A stretch of DNA of 64,000 nt from Enterobacter sp. 10-1 (GCA_002270295.1 NISF01000003.1:558001-622000); one strand, 5' to 3'. Counted from the stretch's first letter, positions 43,067 through 52,871 are shown. Program-made: numbers and translations. The notes: generated by a model from the letters alone, not told the origin.

Positions 43067-44363
43067 ACCATTTCTTTTTCAGTCGCAGTTGATAAACAGA
43101 GGAAAAATCAATATCCGTACCGGTCATGATGCCGATCACGTCGCCCTGGTTCAGATACATCGTGGGCGGGATACTGATGCTGTTTTCCAGCGTCGTTTTC
43201 GCCATTTCCGCCGTGGCGGCGCGGGTGTTTTCGGTATAATCGGTATTACGGTCTTTCCCCGGCGCGGCATCCGATGCCGCTGCCGCCACGTCCTGCACGG
43301 TACTCAGCATCAGGGCGTTGCCGAAACGCTCCCAGAAATGGCTGTCGATCCAGCCCGCGATCCCTACCTCGCCGAGCGGGCCGGTGGCCTGCGTATCGGT
43401 GAGCGGGATTTGCAGGCTGCCGGGCTCCGGCGTGCGCAGCTCCGTCCACAGCACAAACATCCGGCTGCGCCCGTGTTGCAGTGCCCCGGTGCGGTAGACG
43501 CCACGGGCGACCGTTCCTGCCGGGATCAGCTTCACATGGTTACTGGCGCTCCAGACATTCTCACCGATCAGGCAGGAGATATGACCGCCAACATCGGATA
43601 CGAAGCGCCGCATCATCGAACACGGAATATAGCGGTCTACCGGAATATAGAGATCGGGATCTAGGCCCAGCCGCCTGACACCGGTGACACGGGCTACGCC
43701 CGGATTGTCGTTGTTATTGCTGCCTGCCGGTGTTGTCGTATCCGGGCAGCGCAGGCGTCCATCTTCGCCACTGACCAGTGCAGACTGACAGGATGTGTAC
43801 ACCGTGGAGGCTGACGGGCTACCCGACGTTTCCGCGTTGCTGCGCAATCCGCTTCGGGACGCGCGTGTATTGTCGCCTGACCCTGTGCTGCCGCTGTTCA
43901 GCCCGTCTGCCAGTGCTGCCGCCTTGTTCAGGGCGGGCGGCCCGGGCGGCAGAGCTGGAGTGCCCGGGGCGCTCTGACTGGCGGGGTCTGCTCTTTCCTT
44001 CCTCCCGGGCCCGAACAGGCCAAACGGGTTACTGTCCAGACCTAGATTCTTACGCTCATGCTGCACCGCACCGGAGGAGGGCGGCGGCGCGGTGTCGGAT
44101 TCTTTCTCATCACCCCTTTTCAGGGCGCTGAGAAGACGATCGCCACCGGATGCCAGCGCGATGACCAGGACCAGACTCAGCAGGCTGACGATCAGCGTGC
44201 GGCGACCGGAAGCCTTACGGAAACGGGTCACTTCCGGCTGACCAGGCGATGTTTTCTGCTCCGGCTCCTGATATGCCATTGCCGCGCGGGCGCGTTCACG
44301 GGCTTCCGCTTCCCGTTCTGCGGTGGTTTTTTCCGGTTCGTCCGGGAAAGATTTGTCGGTCAT
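43056..44363 (-). CDS. virB10: VirB10, T4SS core scaffold
   Basis: Spans both membranes, 435 residues. A charged cytoplasmic N-terminus is followed by one membrane segment (about 54-72, TLIVSLLSLVLVIALASG), a Pro-rich linker, and the conserved C-terminal TrbI domain (LIPAGTVARGVYRTGALQHG, PLGEVGIAGWIDSHFWERFG, PPTMYLNQGDVIGIMTGTDI). It overlaps virB9 by four bases (ATGA). Confidence 0.95.
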   Translation of the reverse strand: MTDKSFPDEPEKTTAEREAEARERARAAMAYQEPEQKTSPGQPEVTRFRKASGRRTLIVSLLSLVLVIALASGGDRLLSALKRGDEKESDTAPPPSSGAVQHERKNLGLDSNPFGLFGPGRKERADPASQSAPGTPALPPGPPALNKAAALADGLNSGSTGSGDNTRASRSGLRSNAETSGSPSASTVYTSCQSALVSGEDGRLRCPDTTTPAGSNNNDNPGVARVTGVRRLGLDPDLYIPVDRYIPCSMMRRFVSDVGGHISCLIGENVWSASNHVKLIPAGTVARGVYRTGALQHGRSRMFVLWTELRTPEPGSLQIPLTDTQATGPLGEVGIAGWIDSHFWERFGNALMLSTVQDVAAAASDAAPGKDRNTDYTENTRAATAEMAKTTLENSISIPPTMYLNQGDVIGIMTGTDIDFSSVYQLRLKKKWYEH

Positions 44364-45247
44364 TTTGCCTCCAGCATAACGGAGGGTGAAACAGTGTCAC
44401 TGTTGGTCAGCGGGATGCGCCCGAATCCGTCGTTTTCGATCCCCACCACCGAGGTACCGTAGCGCAGTACCAGCTGCGGCGATGCCGGAACCACCATCAC
44501 GGTGTAGTTGCCCTGTTTACCCGTCCGGGGCGTGACCGCCTGCTCCTGACCATTAACCACCCTGAAAACGGAAGGCAGGGTTTTCGAGGGAGAAAAGCCG
44601 ATATAAGCAAAACGACCGTCATCCCAGGTAAAGTCGGGGGCGATGGCGGCGGAACCGGCTGCCGCCCGTTTTGTATAGCGCCAGTTGCGCGGCGTGGTGG
44701 CCTGCCCGAATGCCGCCGCAATCCGCTGCCGGTCCAGTGCTTCCTGCTGATGTTGCTGACGGGCGGCGCTGGCGGCGGCAGACTTTTTTCGCAGTTCGTC
44801 GGGATAGCGGTAGCGGATAACAAAGGCCTGGGCGGGCGAGTCTTTATCCAGCACGTTCAGCTCCAGGCTGTAATCGCGCTTTGATGTCACCACGAACAGA
44901 TTAGTTTTCCAGTCTTTTTCTGTCGGCAGAAACACCTGGCTGACGTTGTTGCCGCTGGCATCCGTGACCGGCTGGGTAATCGGGTTCGGGCTGACGCCTA
45001 CCCGGTTATCGCTTTTCGTCACGGTCCAGCCTCTGGGAAAACCCGCCTGCGCATCGATAACGGTTTCATCATCGTTAAACACCAGCATGGTGACGTAGCC
45101 GGGGCGGGTACTGACGACCGTGGCGTTCTGGTTGTTGTACGTGACGTTCTGCATCCGGCGGTCATACGCGCTGCCGCGCGGTGTCGCCGCGCTCCATGCC
45201 ACGCATGACACCAGTAAACCCGTGAGGAGCAGAATGTGTTTCAGCAT
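44360..45247 (-). CDS. virB9: VirB9, T4SS outer-membrane core protein
   Basis: Periplasmic/outer-membrane ring protein, about 295 residues with a signal peptide (MLKHILLLTGLLVSCVAWSA). The CagX-like domain shows RGSAYDRRMQNVTYNNQNAT and near the C-terminus WRYTKRAAAGSAAIAPDFTW. Two adjacent ATGs (45250 and 45247) are possible. The gene overlaps the virB8 stop codon. Confidence 0.93.
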   Translation of the reverse strand: MLKHILLLTGLLVSCVAWSAATPRGSAYDRRMQNVTYNNQNATVVSTRPGYVTMLVFNDDETVIDAQAGFPRGWTVTKSDNRVGVSPNPITQPVTDASGNNVSQVFLPTEKDWKTNLFVVTSKRDYSLELNVLDKDSPAQAFVIRYRYPDELRKKSAAASAARQQHQQEALDRQRIAAAFGQATTPRNWRYTKRAAAGSAAIAPDFTWDDGRFAYIGFSPSKTLPSVFRVVNGQEQAVTPRTGKQGNYTVMVVPASPQLVLRYGTSVVGIENDGFGRIPLTNSDTVSPSVMLEAK

Positions 45248-45930
45248 CATTCCCCCCTCAGCTCTTTGTCGCGCTGGTAGCTGGTGACGATAAAGCCCAG
45301 CGGGTTCACTTCGCGCTGGCTGTCGGTCAGTTGCCGGTGCGGGAGGTAGCGGTATGTGAGGCGGATATTCCAGACATCCGTTTTCACGGAATTATCAGCA
45401 ATACGACGAATTGTGCGCTTAATACGCAGTGTTGCCAGATTATCCGGCCCGGTGGCAGGCGCATGCACATTGGAAATAATGGCGATATCAACAACATTTT
45501 CCGCCTTGTTAAAAATCACGTCCGGGGCCTGGTCGCCGTTAAACCCGTCCAGATAGTCCCGGTTCACGCTGTCGCTGTTAAATAACTGCACGTCGTCATA
45601 ATCATGCTGAAGGGAGAAATAATTATATCCCTCGCGGAGTCTGACATAGTGTGCTGCCAGTGAATGCGCCAGCGCCTTTTCAGAAGAAATATCCCGCTCC
45701 TTCACGCGGGTCATATATTCATAGCGCCCGGTCTGTTTATCCACTGACCATAATTCAGTGTCGGTGGTTTTCAGCGGCAACAGAATAATAATGGCCGCAA
45801 TCGCCATTGCGGCCAGAATCAGTCCGGCAGCGGCCACCCGCCAGGCGGTTTTTCGGGAACGCTCTTCCTTTTCCAGCAGGATGGATTCAAAAGAACGGGA
45901 AACATTAACAATGTTCTGAATATCAGACAT
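45247..45930 (-). CDS. virB8: VirB8, T4SS inner-membrane protein
   Basis: Assembly factor of the channel, 227 residues. One membrane segment near residues 33-55 (VAAAGLILAAMAIAAIIILL), then the periplasmic VirB8 fold with the family's VNPLGFIVTSYQRDKEL at the C-terminus. The ATG lies inside the end of virB7 (ATGTCTGA). Confidence 0.93.
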   Translation of the reverse strand: MSDIQNIVNVSRSFESILLEKEERSRKTAWRVAAAGLILAAMAIAAIIILLPLKTTDTELWSVDKQTGRYEYMTRVKERDISSEKALAHSLAAHYVRLREGYNYFSLQHDYDDVQLFNSDSVNRDYLDGFNGDQAPDVIFNKAENVVDIAIISNVHAPATGPDNLATLRIKRTIRRIADNSVKTDVWNIRLTYRYLPHRQLTDSQREVNPLGFIVTSYQRDKELRGE

Positions 45931-46063
45931 GGTGAGTCAGCTCCTGAATGATGGCGGGGGAATTTACAGGCTCGGGTTCGCCGGATACCGGCGGAAGGTT
46001 GCCCTGATGCCGTGCGCAGCCCGTGAGCGCGCACAGCATCAGAAGGAAGATGCTGAATTTCAT
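45923..46063 (-). CDS. virB7: VirB7-type lipoprotein, 46 aa
   Basis: A very short gene between virB6 and virB8. The product starts MKFSIFLLMLCALTGCARHQ, a lipoprotein signal with lipobox ALTGC, and continues with a Pro-rich stretch. VirB7 stabilises VirB9 in the outer membrane. Position, size and lipobox identify it; sequence similarity within this family is always low. It overlaps virB8 by eight bases. Confidence 0.85.
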   Translation of the reverse strand: MKFSIFLLMLCALTGCARHQGNLPPVSGEPEPVNSPAIIQELTHHV

Positions 46064-46152
46064 GGAAGCCCCTTATCGTATGGATGCAGGAATGCCGCAC
46101 CGGTGGCGCAGGCCACGGCGTGACGGGGAAAGGAAATCAAGAGACGGGAGGA

Positions 46153-47184
46153 TTAACGGTGACGCTGCCGGTTCAGGCGTTTCATACTTTCGATGGCGGC
46201 GGCGCGTTTTTGCCAGGCGCTCACGGTTTTACCCGCGCCTGCGCCAGTGAGTCTGCCGGTCGCCGCTGCGACGGCCATGCCGCCTTTCGCAGCCAGGCGG
46301 GCACCACCCTTTATCCCCGGCCCGGCAAGGTCGGCGGATTTGTTCGCCAGTCCGCTCAGACCACTCATGGCTGCACCCTGCAGCACCGCCTGTACGGCGG
46401 CCCCGCTGAGTGCGCTGGCGAGCTTCGCGGAGAACCAGACCACCACACCCGCCGCTATCCCGGCCAGCAGGCACTGTGCTGCCAGCGTCACCATGTTGCT
46501 GACATTGGATGTCCGGGTCGCTGCATCAAGGATTTTATTCAGGTAATTGATGGCGATACGGATTGATAAGGCGGAAAACATGATCGTTAATATTGCCGCG
46601 AAAATCGTTTTCAGCCAGTTATCAAACATCGGCTTAAGAAAACCGTACAGCAGGCAGAAAATAAAGAGCGGCGCGGTGGTCGTCATTAACAGGAGGGTGA
46701 TTTCGGCGAGCAGGTTGACAAAGGTGGCAGCCAGTAACAGAACGATCGCGCCGCCCCATACCAGCACTTCGGCAAAGCCACCATTCAGTTTGACGTAAGT
46801 CGAGGTGTCCATACTGAACAGCGTCTGCCCCAGTGTCTGCGCCTTTTCCCAGACGGTATCAAGCAGCGCCCAGACGTTATCATCGCCGCTGACACCGTCT
46901 TTGAATCCCTGGACAGCCGCTACCGCCATATCCAGCCAGCCATCCCGGTTTAACGCAAAGGTGGTGATCAGCAACATTCGCCCCACATCCCAGACGACAT
47001 CTTCAACCGGGGTCCGAAGTTTGCCAGCCAGCGTCTGGTAACCGCGAAACAGTATAAACAGGGTAAAAGAGCTGGTGATGATGACGCTGATCATCGTGCC
47101 GTAAGTGGAAGACTGACCTTCCAGTACGGTATTAAGTCCATCCATGATGTTTTTGTCCATACCCACAAAAATACCACCGGACAT
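46153..47184 (-). CDS. virB6: VirB6, polytopic T4SS membrane protein
   Basis: 343 residues with at least five long hydrophobic segments (for example IVLLLAATFVNLLAEITLLL and CLLAGIAAGVVVWFSAKLAS) and a TrbL/VirB6 domain. The C-terminus is Ala/Gly-rich and basic. Start at 47184 (MSGGIFVGMDKNI) with GAGG upstream; 47160 is an alternative. Confidence 0.9.
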   Translation of the reverse strand: MSGGIFVGMDKNIMDGLNTVLEGQSSTYGTMISVIITSSFTLFILFRGYQTLAGKLRTPVEDVVWDVGRMLLITTFALNRDGWLDMAVAAVQGFKDGVSGDDNVWALLDTVWEKAQTLGQTLFSMDTSTYVKLNGGFAEVLVWGGAIVLLLAATFVNLLAEITLLLMTTTAPLFIFCLLYGFLKPMFDNWLKTIFAAILTIMFSALSIRIAINYLNKILDAATRTSNVSNMVTLAAQCLLAGIAAGVVVWFSAKLASALSGAAVQAVLQGAAMSGLSGLANKSADLAGPGIKGGARLAAKGGMAVAAATGRLTGAGAGKTVSAWQKRAAAIESMKRLNRQRHR

Positions 47185-47255
47185 GGTGCCTCACCTGATA
47201 TATAAAGAAAGGAAATAAAAAACAGGGAGAATTCCCTGTTTTGCTGAAGGAGATA

Positions 47256-47531
47256 TTACCGGGTGACGGATTTTCTCTTTTCGGCTTCCTGCTGAAAGAG
47301 TGTCTCAAATTTTTCTTTTATTCCGGCCTTGCCAATTTGAGCAAACATAATGGCAGCCCGTTGAGCAAATTCACAGTTATCGCTTGCCTCGCCATCCTTC
47401 AGGCATTGTGTATAAACCGCATAAGTTTCGTCAGGATGCTGCTTATACCAGGCTTCGGATTTGGTTTCCTTGCAGCCGGACAGTAATATCACGCCTGAGA
47501 GTGTGCATAAGGTGAATAAGGATCTGAGCAC
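47256..47531 (-). CDS. EexN-type entry-exclusion lipoprotein
   Basis: 91 residues with a lipobox LLSGC after a hydrophobic signal (MLRSLFTLCTLSGVILLSGC) and the EexN core WYKQHPDETYAVYTQCLKDG, DNCEFAQRAA. In pKM101-like systems a gene at this place, between virB5 and virB6, prevents a second copy of the element from entering. Function by position and domain. Confidence 0.82.
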   Translation of the reverse strand: MLRSLFTLCTLSGVILLSGCKETKSEAWYKQHPDETYAVYTQCLKDGEASDNCEFAQRAAIMFAQIGKAGIKEKFETLFQQEAEKRKSVTR

Positions 47532-47542
47532 GGATAACCTCC

Positions 47543-48271
47543 TTATAAATTATTAAGGTCGGCAACAGGTGCCGTTAACTGCTGCTGTTCAAAGGCTTTC
47601 TGTCTTTGCTGCTCCAGCAATGTCGTTCGCTGTTCAGCCTGTCTGACAGACATCTCCCACTGATTCGTCAGCGCATTTAACTGTACGCTTTTCGCCGCGA
47701 TGGCGTTAGCCAGATCCTGAGACTCTTTCGAGTCCTGCGCATTCGATATACGGTCAGATAAGTCTGATATGTCGCTGAGTGTGCTGTTGATCCTGTTTTC
47801 AACCTCAGTGGTATTCTCAATCGCCATTGCCTGATTGAGGATCATCTGTTTACAACTGTCGGCCAGGGCCTGAGATTTTATTCCTTCCTGTTCCTCGCTG
47901 CATACGCTGAATGATTTGTATTTATTGTAAAGGTTTTGCAGTTCAGAAGAATATGAACTGTTCTGCGTGGTCAGCAGATCATCCAGTGAAATACCGCTCT
48001 TACGGAGATTATCAATATCGGTTTTCAGACTTCGGGCATCACTGAGAAAACCCTGAATATCCCGCACGCCGGTTGCAGTGGCTAACTGTTTTTTATACGC
48101 ATCAAGTTCACTTTTATAATGGGTAGCCGTATCCTCCCATTGCTGTAGTTTCTGCATCCACTGGTTAATGGATTCGGTATTCTGCACGGCATCGAAAACC
48201 GGTATTCCGGCGCTGAACGCCTGCGTCGGGAAAAATAACGATAATGCCAGAAAGGTATATCTGGTACGCAT
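47543..48271 (-). CDS. virB5: VirB5, minor pilus protein
   Basis: 242 residues with a signal peptide (MRTRYTFLALSLFFPTQAFS) and a mostly helical mature part typical of VirB5/TraC. GGAGGTCATTGAT precedes the ATG at 48271; an upstream frame to 48361 lies inside virB4 and is rejected. Twelve bases separate it from eexN. Confidence 0.9.
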   Translation of the reverse strand: MRTRYTFLALSLFFPTQAFSAGIPVFDAVQNTESINQWMQKLQQWEDTATHYKSELDAYKKQLATATGVRDIQGFLSDARSLKTDIDNLRKSGISLDDLLTTQNSSYSSELQNLYNKYKSFSVCSEEQEGIKSQALADSCKQMILNQAMAIENTTEVENRINSTLSDISDLSDRISNAQDSKESQDLANAIAAKSVQLNALTNQWEMSVRQAEQRTTLLEQQRQKAFEQQQLTAPVADLNNL

Positions 48272-48293
48272 ATCAATGACCTCCGTATGAATA

Positions 48294-51041
48294 TCAGATT
48301 GCCCGCTCAAGGAAGGTTTCTTTCCATTCATCAGGTCGCATACCGTCCTGATAAATGGCATCGAATATTTTCAGGTTGTCCTCACTGCCGCTGAGAAGCC
48401 GGGTGAGTTTACCCAGTCCGGACAGATCCATTTTCGCCATTGCCACAAACGGGCGGGTTTCTCCGGCCTGCAACGGTGTTTTCAGGATGACCATATAATG
48501 CTCGCCCGGATCCAGGTTTCTGACCGTCTCGTAAACACTTTCCGGCACTTTCATTTTTTCCACGTAATCCGCATGACTGGCTTTCGGATTGGCGAGGAAA
48601 ATCTGGGTACCGCACTGCTCAATAATCGCCGGGGCGATGGGGTGTCTGACGATTTCATCCGGTGACTGTGTTGCCGGAACGAAGATACCGTTCAGCTTGC
48701 GGATGACTTTCAGCATATTGAGCGAGAAGCGGGAAAATTCGACATCGGCCAGCCAGCGCCAGAACTCATCCATAAACATCACCAGGCGGCGACCGTCCAG
48801 AAGACTGATCACACGGTACAGCAGGTAAAAGGTCACGGGACCGCGAATATCGTCATCATCCAGAAACTCGGTGCCGTCGATACCAAAGTTATCGACATCG
48901 CTGATGGTGAAAGTATCGGCCTCGTTATCAAACACCCAGCCGAACTCGCCCCCCTGCGCCCACTGTTTCAGGCGAATACGCAGCCCGTTGGTGCGGGCAT
49001 CTGTGGTCGGCGGCTCTGGCAGCACTTCCAGCAGCCGGGTGATCCCGAACCGGCGGTACTCCGGCGGATAGTCCAGCATGATGGTGTCCACGGCGGCACT
49101 GATCCGCTCCTCATCGCGCGGATCGAGCGGCTTACCGTTGCGGCGGCACAGCATGCGCACCAGCCGTTTGATGAAACTGATGTTCCGGCGGGTTGGCTCC
49201 AGCGCAAACGGGTTGAAGCCGGTGGGCTCGCCGGTACGGATGCGGAAATAACGCCCGCCCGCCTGGCGGATCGCCATCTCCGCCGCCCGATCCTTATCGA
49301 AATACACCGTGGTCAGCCGTTTGATGGTGGCAGAAGGCGCAAACGACGCCGGGTTACGGTACTTCTGCATCAGTTGTTGCATGATGGTCATCAGCAGGGT
49401 TTTACCGGAGCCGGTTTTCCCGATAATCGCCGTATTCCCCGGCGTTTTCTCACCAGTGTCATCCCGCCCGGCCTGGCTGTCGTGCAGGTTCAGGTAATAC
49501 CCGCCACCGCCGGGAGATGTGAGAATGGCGATGGCTTCCCCCCACGGATTACCGCTGCGTTTGTGGGGATGGAAGTTATGCAGGCAGGCCATATCGGCAA
49601 AATTCTGGCTGCTGACGGCCACCAGTCGGGGACGCAGCGTATAGACGCCCGGCAGTTGCGCCAGATACGCAGCGGGCAGTGACAGGGTGGAGAGCGTCGT
49701 CATAATACCAAGATCTGCGAAGGGCTGGGCCAGAACGTTAGTGTCCTTCACCACCTGTCCGGCACTGTCTGAGGAGATCAGCAGGGAAAAGTGGAATTTA
49801 CCGCACGACACATGTCCGGACTGGAGCAGGTCGCGCAGGACAATCAGCTCTTCGCGCTGGGAAATCGCGTCGTCGTCCGTGGAGTTAAGCCGTTTTTCCG
49901 CCAGCCGGATATGATCCTGCGCCTCATCCCGTGCCATGCAGGTAAATGACTGCGTCAGAACATACTCGCTTTCGGCGTACAGCAGCGCATCCAGCATACC
50001 GGTATGGGTTTCCGGGGAATAATCCTTAATCTCCAGGCTGCGGAAGGAGCGGGAACCGCTGACCGTCTGGCATTCACCGGTGTCGGTGGTGAAAAAGACG
50101 TCCGGCGTGCTTAATGTTTCATAAAACGGCGAGCGCGTTACGGCCACTTTCTGCCACTGTCCGGTGATCAGGCGGTGGAAGAACGCCAGTTGCGAGGAAT
50201 ACACCCGCCCGTTTTCTTCATATACCCCCAGCGGCGTTGCCATATAGCGGGATAATGAAGATTCCAGAGATTCGCGGTATTCCAGCATGATTTTGAGCGC
50301 GTCATCCAGAGCTGCCTGGCGTTTACCGGGCGGTTGCGCTTTCATGGTTTTCTTCTCAATCTGAGAGAACGGCGCGTAGCAGACGGTAAAAAACAGCCGG
50401 TGCCGCCAGAACGGTTTTTCTTTTACCGGTTGGTAATACCGCCGGGTCACGTCATCGGAAAAGGGAATACCCGAACAGGCTTCAAAAGCATCATGGTATT
50501 TTTCACGAAGCCGGTGAATATAGAATGTTATCGGCAGACCCTCATACGAACGAATAACGTTATTCAGGTGCGTAGCCATCAGGGTCAGGTGATGTTCGTC
50601 TTCACATTCAAAGACTGTGCCGCCCAGCTCCCAGGTGGCAACAAAATCACGGTGACGGTTTCTGATGATGTGAGGGTGAATATGGGAGGAATACGGAATA
50701 TATTTATCCAGCGTAATACGCTCGTTTAATTTCATTTTCTGAATAAACTCCGAGACATCAACGTTATCGTACTGGTTTGCCAGAAGGGCATTCGCGCCAA
50801 AATGGGTATTGGTGAAAAGTCGTCCACGGGTTTTAAACGCCAGCCAGAGCAGACTGAAATAATGAATGTCCTTTCGGGTTTTATTTTTCATTTCCGCCCA
50901 GGCAGGAATGAGCAGAACCGCCAGGTAATAGCTGACATAGACTGCCAGCAGGACGATGGCCCCGCTGACAAGAACGAACGGCACCAGAGGAATACCCATA
51001 ATGGCGGCAGGCCGCGTAAGTGCTTTATTCAGCGTAGCCAT
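48294..51041 (-). CDS. virB4: Fused VirB3-VirB4, T4SS ATPase
   Basis: 915 residues. The first 90 or so form the VirB3 part with two membrane segments (PAAIMGIPLVPFVLVSGAIV). The rest is VirB4, with Walker A in NTAIIGKTGSGKTLLMTIMQ and Walker B in GRRLVMFMDEFWRWLADVEF, and the late motif ATQSPDEIV. Start at 51041 (MATLNKALTRP) with GGGAGGCAACG upstream; a longer frame to 51170 overlaps virB2. Such fusions are common in P-type systems. Confidence 0.95.
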   Translation of the reverse strand: MATLNKALTRPAAIMGIPLVPFVLVSGAIVLLAVYVSYYLAVLLIPAWAEMKNKTRKDIHYFSLLWLAFKTRGRLFTNTHFGANALLANQYDNVDVSEFIQKMKLNERITLDKYIPYSSHIHPHIIRNRHRDFVATWELGGTVFECEDEHHLTLMATHLNNVIRSYEGLPITFYIHRLREKYHDAFEACSGIPFSDDVTRRYYQPVKEKPFWRHRLFFTVCYAPFSQIEKKTMKAQPPGKRQAALDDALKIMLEYRESLESSLSRYMATPLGVYEENGRVYSSQLAFFHRLITGQWQKVAVTRSPFYETLSTPDVFFTTDTGECQTVSGSRSFRSLEIKDYSPETHTGMLDALLYAESEYVLTQSFTCMARDEAQDHIRLAEKRLNSTDDDAISQREELIVLRDLLQSGHVSCGKFHFSLLISSDSAGQVVKDTNVLAQPFADLGIMTTLSTLSLPAAYLAQLPGVYTLRPRLVAVSSQNFADMACLHNFHPHKRSGNPWGEAIAILTSPGGGGYYLNLHDSQAGRDDTGEKTPGNTAIIGKTGSGKTLLMTIMQQLMQKYRNPASFAPSATIKRLTTVYFDKDRAAEMAIRQAGGRYFRIRTGEPTGFNPFALEPTRRNISFIKRLVRMLCRRNGKPLDPRDEERISAAVDTIMLDYPPEYRRFGITRLLEVLPEPPTTDARTNGLRIRLKQWAQGGEFGWVFDNEADTFTISDVDNFGIDGTEFLDDDDIRGPVTFYLLYRVISLLDGRRLVMFMDEFWRWLADVEFSRFSLNMLKVIRKLNGIFVPATQSPDEIVRHPIAPAIIEQCGTQIFLANPKASHADYVEKMKVPESVYETVRNLDPGEHYMVILKTPLQAGETRPFVAMAKMDLSGLGKLTRLLSGSEDNLKIFDAIYQDGMRPDEWKETFLERAI

Positions 51042-51052
51042 CGTTGCCTCCC

Positions 51053-51331
51053 TTATGACGCCCAGTAGGCACCGAAGCCGGATGCACCGACAATCAGGAT
51101 AGCGCCGATGATGACGTTGCGCATGTCGTGCAGGCTCTTGCCATCGAACAGCACCTTGTAGCCCACCCACATGGTCGCCAGCGTGATGGTGATGGCGGCC
51201 AGTCCCAGCAGACCAGCTGAGGTATTGCTCAGTGTTTCACTGGCCTTGTTAAATCCACTGTCCGCCCCCAGCACCGGGGTAGACAGCAGCACGGAAGCAA
51301 CAATGGCGTAACGGCGTTTACGCATGATCAT
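51053..51331 (-). CDS. virB2: VirB2, major pilin
   Basis: 92-residue precursor: signal region ending VLG-A, then two hydrophobic segments (TSAGLLGLAAITITLATMWV; MRNVIIGAILIVGASGFGAY) separated by a short basic loop, the normal pilin layout. It overlaps the virB1 stop codon by four bases. Confidence 0.92.
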   Translation of the reverse strand: MIMRKRRYAIVASVLLSTPVLGADSGFNKASETLSNTSAGLLGLAAITITLATMWVGYKVLFDGKSLHDMRNVIIGAILIVGASGFGAYWAS

Positions 51332-51972
51332 TTCTCCTCATCAGGGATAACAGGGATAGCGCCGCGAATGACGGCATCGGGATAATGCAGATAAGCCAGG
51401 ACCGGCGCAGTGGTACCGGCAGGCTCGCCACGCAGCACAACGGCGGGATAACGGACAGACGGCTGTGCGTTCCGGTCAGGGTCACGCTGTCGGTCTTCCC
51501 GCGTGGACGGGACGACATAGCCAATGCGCTGCACGTAGCTGGTCTGGTTAAAGGCGGATTCCGGTCGCTGACCGGTTTCAAAATTGCCTGAGTAGTAACA
51601 ACTGAGCGCTCGTTTCAGGGTGCCGCCGCGTCGGTAACAGTCGGCGAGAATGCGCTCAAATACCGACAGATTGATGCAAGGGTTAAGCAGGTCGCTGGCC
51701 GTGACGTCGTAATGGCGGAAATTGGTGCTGGTGATTTGCATCAGGCCGACCGAATAGCGTCGGCCCCGTGCTGCCAGCCGTCCGGTGAGGCGGATCGCCT
51801 TCGGCAGGCTCGTGGGGAAATGTGAAATCACGCCCCGGCTGTCTGGCAGAATTTCAGCAATGGCGTAAGGGTGGAAACCGGATTCGACCCGTGCGACATC
51901 AAGCGACGTGGACGGGTGAATACTGGCGGCGCACTGCACCGCCAGTGCCAGAAAGGCAGTGGTGGAAAGCAT
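51328..51972 (-). CDS. virB1: VirB1, lytic transglycosylase
   Basis: Opens the peptidoglycan for the channel. 214 residues, N-terminal signal segment, then the catalytic-Glu region LDVARVESGFHPYAIAEI and the SLT-type motif YSVGLMQITSTNFRHYDV. First gene of the leftward virB operon. Confidence 0.93.
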   Translation of the reverse strand: MLSTTAFLALAVQCAASIHPSTSLDVARVESGFHPYAIAEILPDSRGVISHFPTSLPKAIRLTGRLAARGRRYSVGLMQITSTNFRHYDVTASDLLNPCINLSVFERILADCYRRGGTLKRALSCYYSGNFETGQRPESAFNQTSYVQRIGYVVPSTREDRQRDPDRNAQPSVRYPAVVLRGEPAGTTAPVLAYLHYPDAVIRGAIPVIPDEEK

Positions 51973-52044
51973 GCTGGCCTCGTAACAGAGAGACCGGCGG
52001 CTTATAGAAAAATACGCCGCCGGAGGAGAGGAAGAGAAAATGGA

Positions 52045-52266
52045 TTAAGCGGCAGCGGCATCCTGTGACATGTCACTTTCTTCTCTCGGTTCAAGTAGCA
52101 CCAGCCTGCCGGAGACGGCAATACCGGGTATCAAAACGATATTCAGGCCGGGCTTGCCGTTATGCGCGAAGGCTACACCAACTTTTGTCCAGTACGTGTT
52201 TTTTTCGCCCTGAGAATCGGGCTGACTTTCCTGGGTAACAAAGACGTGATAAACGGGTTTCCTCAT
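52045..52266 (-). CDS. Small conserved ICE protein of unknown function
   Basis: 73 residues starting MRKPVYHVFVTQESQPDSQG. The segment YWTKVGVAFAHNGKPGLNIV with IPGIAVSGRLVLLEPRE is a pattern I know from small uncharacterised proteins near conjugation genes. A longer frame to 52326 is open; the ATG at 52266 with AGAGGAAATTAC upstream is preferred. No membrane segment. About 70 bp before virB1 in the same direction. Confidence 0.65.
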   Translation of the reverse strand: MRKPVYHVFVTQESQPDSQGEKNTYWTKVGVAFAHNGKPGLNIVLIPGIAVSGRLVLLEPREESDMSQDAAAA

Positions 52267-52326
52267 GTAATTTCCTCTAATCAAAAACAGTAAATAAAAT
52301 AAACGAATCACATCCCGGTTCTGCAT

Positions 52327-52614
52327 TCCGGTTTTAACGGGCCAGCGAGAACATTCAGCGGCACCCTGAATTGTGGTTATGTGACAGCCCGATCCATTTT
52401 GTTAAAGAGCAATGCCCGGCCCGGACGAATTAATGTCCATCTGGGCAACTATGCTGTAACGTCGTTTTCAGATTCAGATATTTCGACAGGGATATAAATG
52501 ATAAAATCAAAATAAAAATAAGAGAGATATCCTGATGAGGATTATCAGATGCGGAAAGAGGGCGAAGTATACGGAGCAAGTAATAAAGAAGTGTTTATAT
52601 TTTCATGGAAACAG
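52327..52614. other. Gap before the virB-side genes
   Basis: About 290 bp, AT-rich on its right half, likely to carry the promoter for the virB operon. No gene seen. Confidence 0.4.
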
Positions 52615-52651
52615 AAAGACGTGCAGGGGAATAATATCCCTGCACGTCTTT
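52615..52651. terminator. Terminator downstream of the xis-side operon
   Basis: Perfect 14-bp arms AAAGACGTGCAGGG / CCCTGCACGTCTTT with a nine-base loop, just beyond the TraR-like gene's stop codon. Confidence 0.75.
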
Positions 52652-52661
52652 ATCACTATTA

Positions 52662-52871
52662 TCAGCGTCCGCAACGTTCAAGTTTTTCCTGACATTCGGT
52701 ACAGGTTGATATACCCGGCAGTGTCTGCCGTCGTTTTTCAGGAATGGGGTTGCCGCATACACGACAGTGAAATAATGATGGCGCTGGCCCTGGTTTAAAG
52801 CGATTCTGCTCAATCATTTCTTCCAGTCGCTGCTCATTAAATTCCTGATCGCGGTCGATCTCATCCGGCAT
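52662..52871 (-). CDS. TraR/DksA-type C4 zinc-finger protein
   Basis: 69 residues. The four-Cys finger is CRVCGNPIPEKRR ... CTECQEKL, the TraR/DksA signature, preceded by an acidic helix. Small members of this family act on RNA polymerase directly. Its start overlaps the end of the next upstream gene by 11 bases. Confidence 0.85.
   Translation of the reverse strand: MPDEIDRDQEFNEQRLEEMIEQNRFKPGPAPSLFHCRVCGNPIPEKRRQTLPGISTCTECQEKLERCGR

Noticed and set aside
48294-51170. Longer VirB4 start at 51170
   Set aside because: The extra N-terminus is Arg/His/Cys-rich, overlaps virB2 and lacks a binding site; MATLNKALTRP at 51041 is the VirB3 start.
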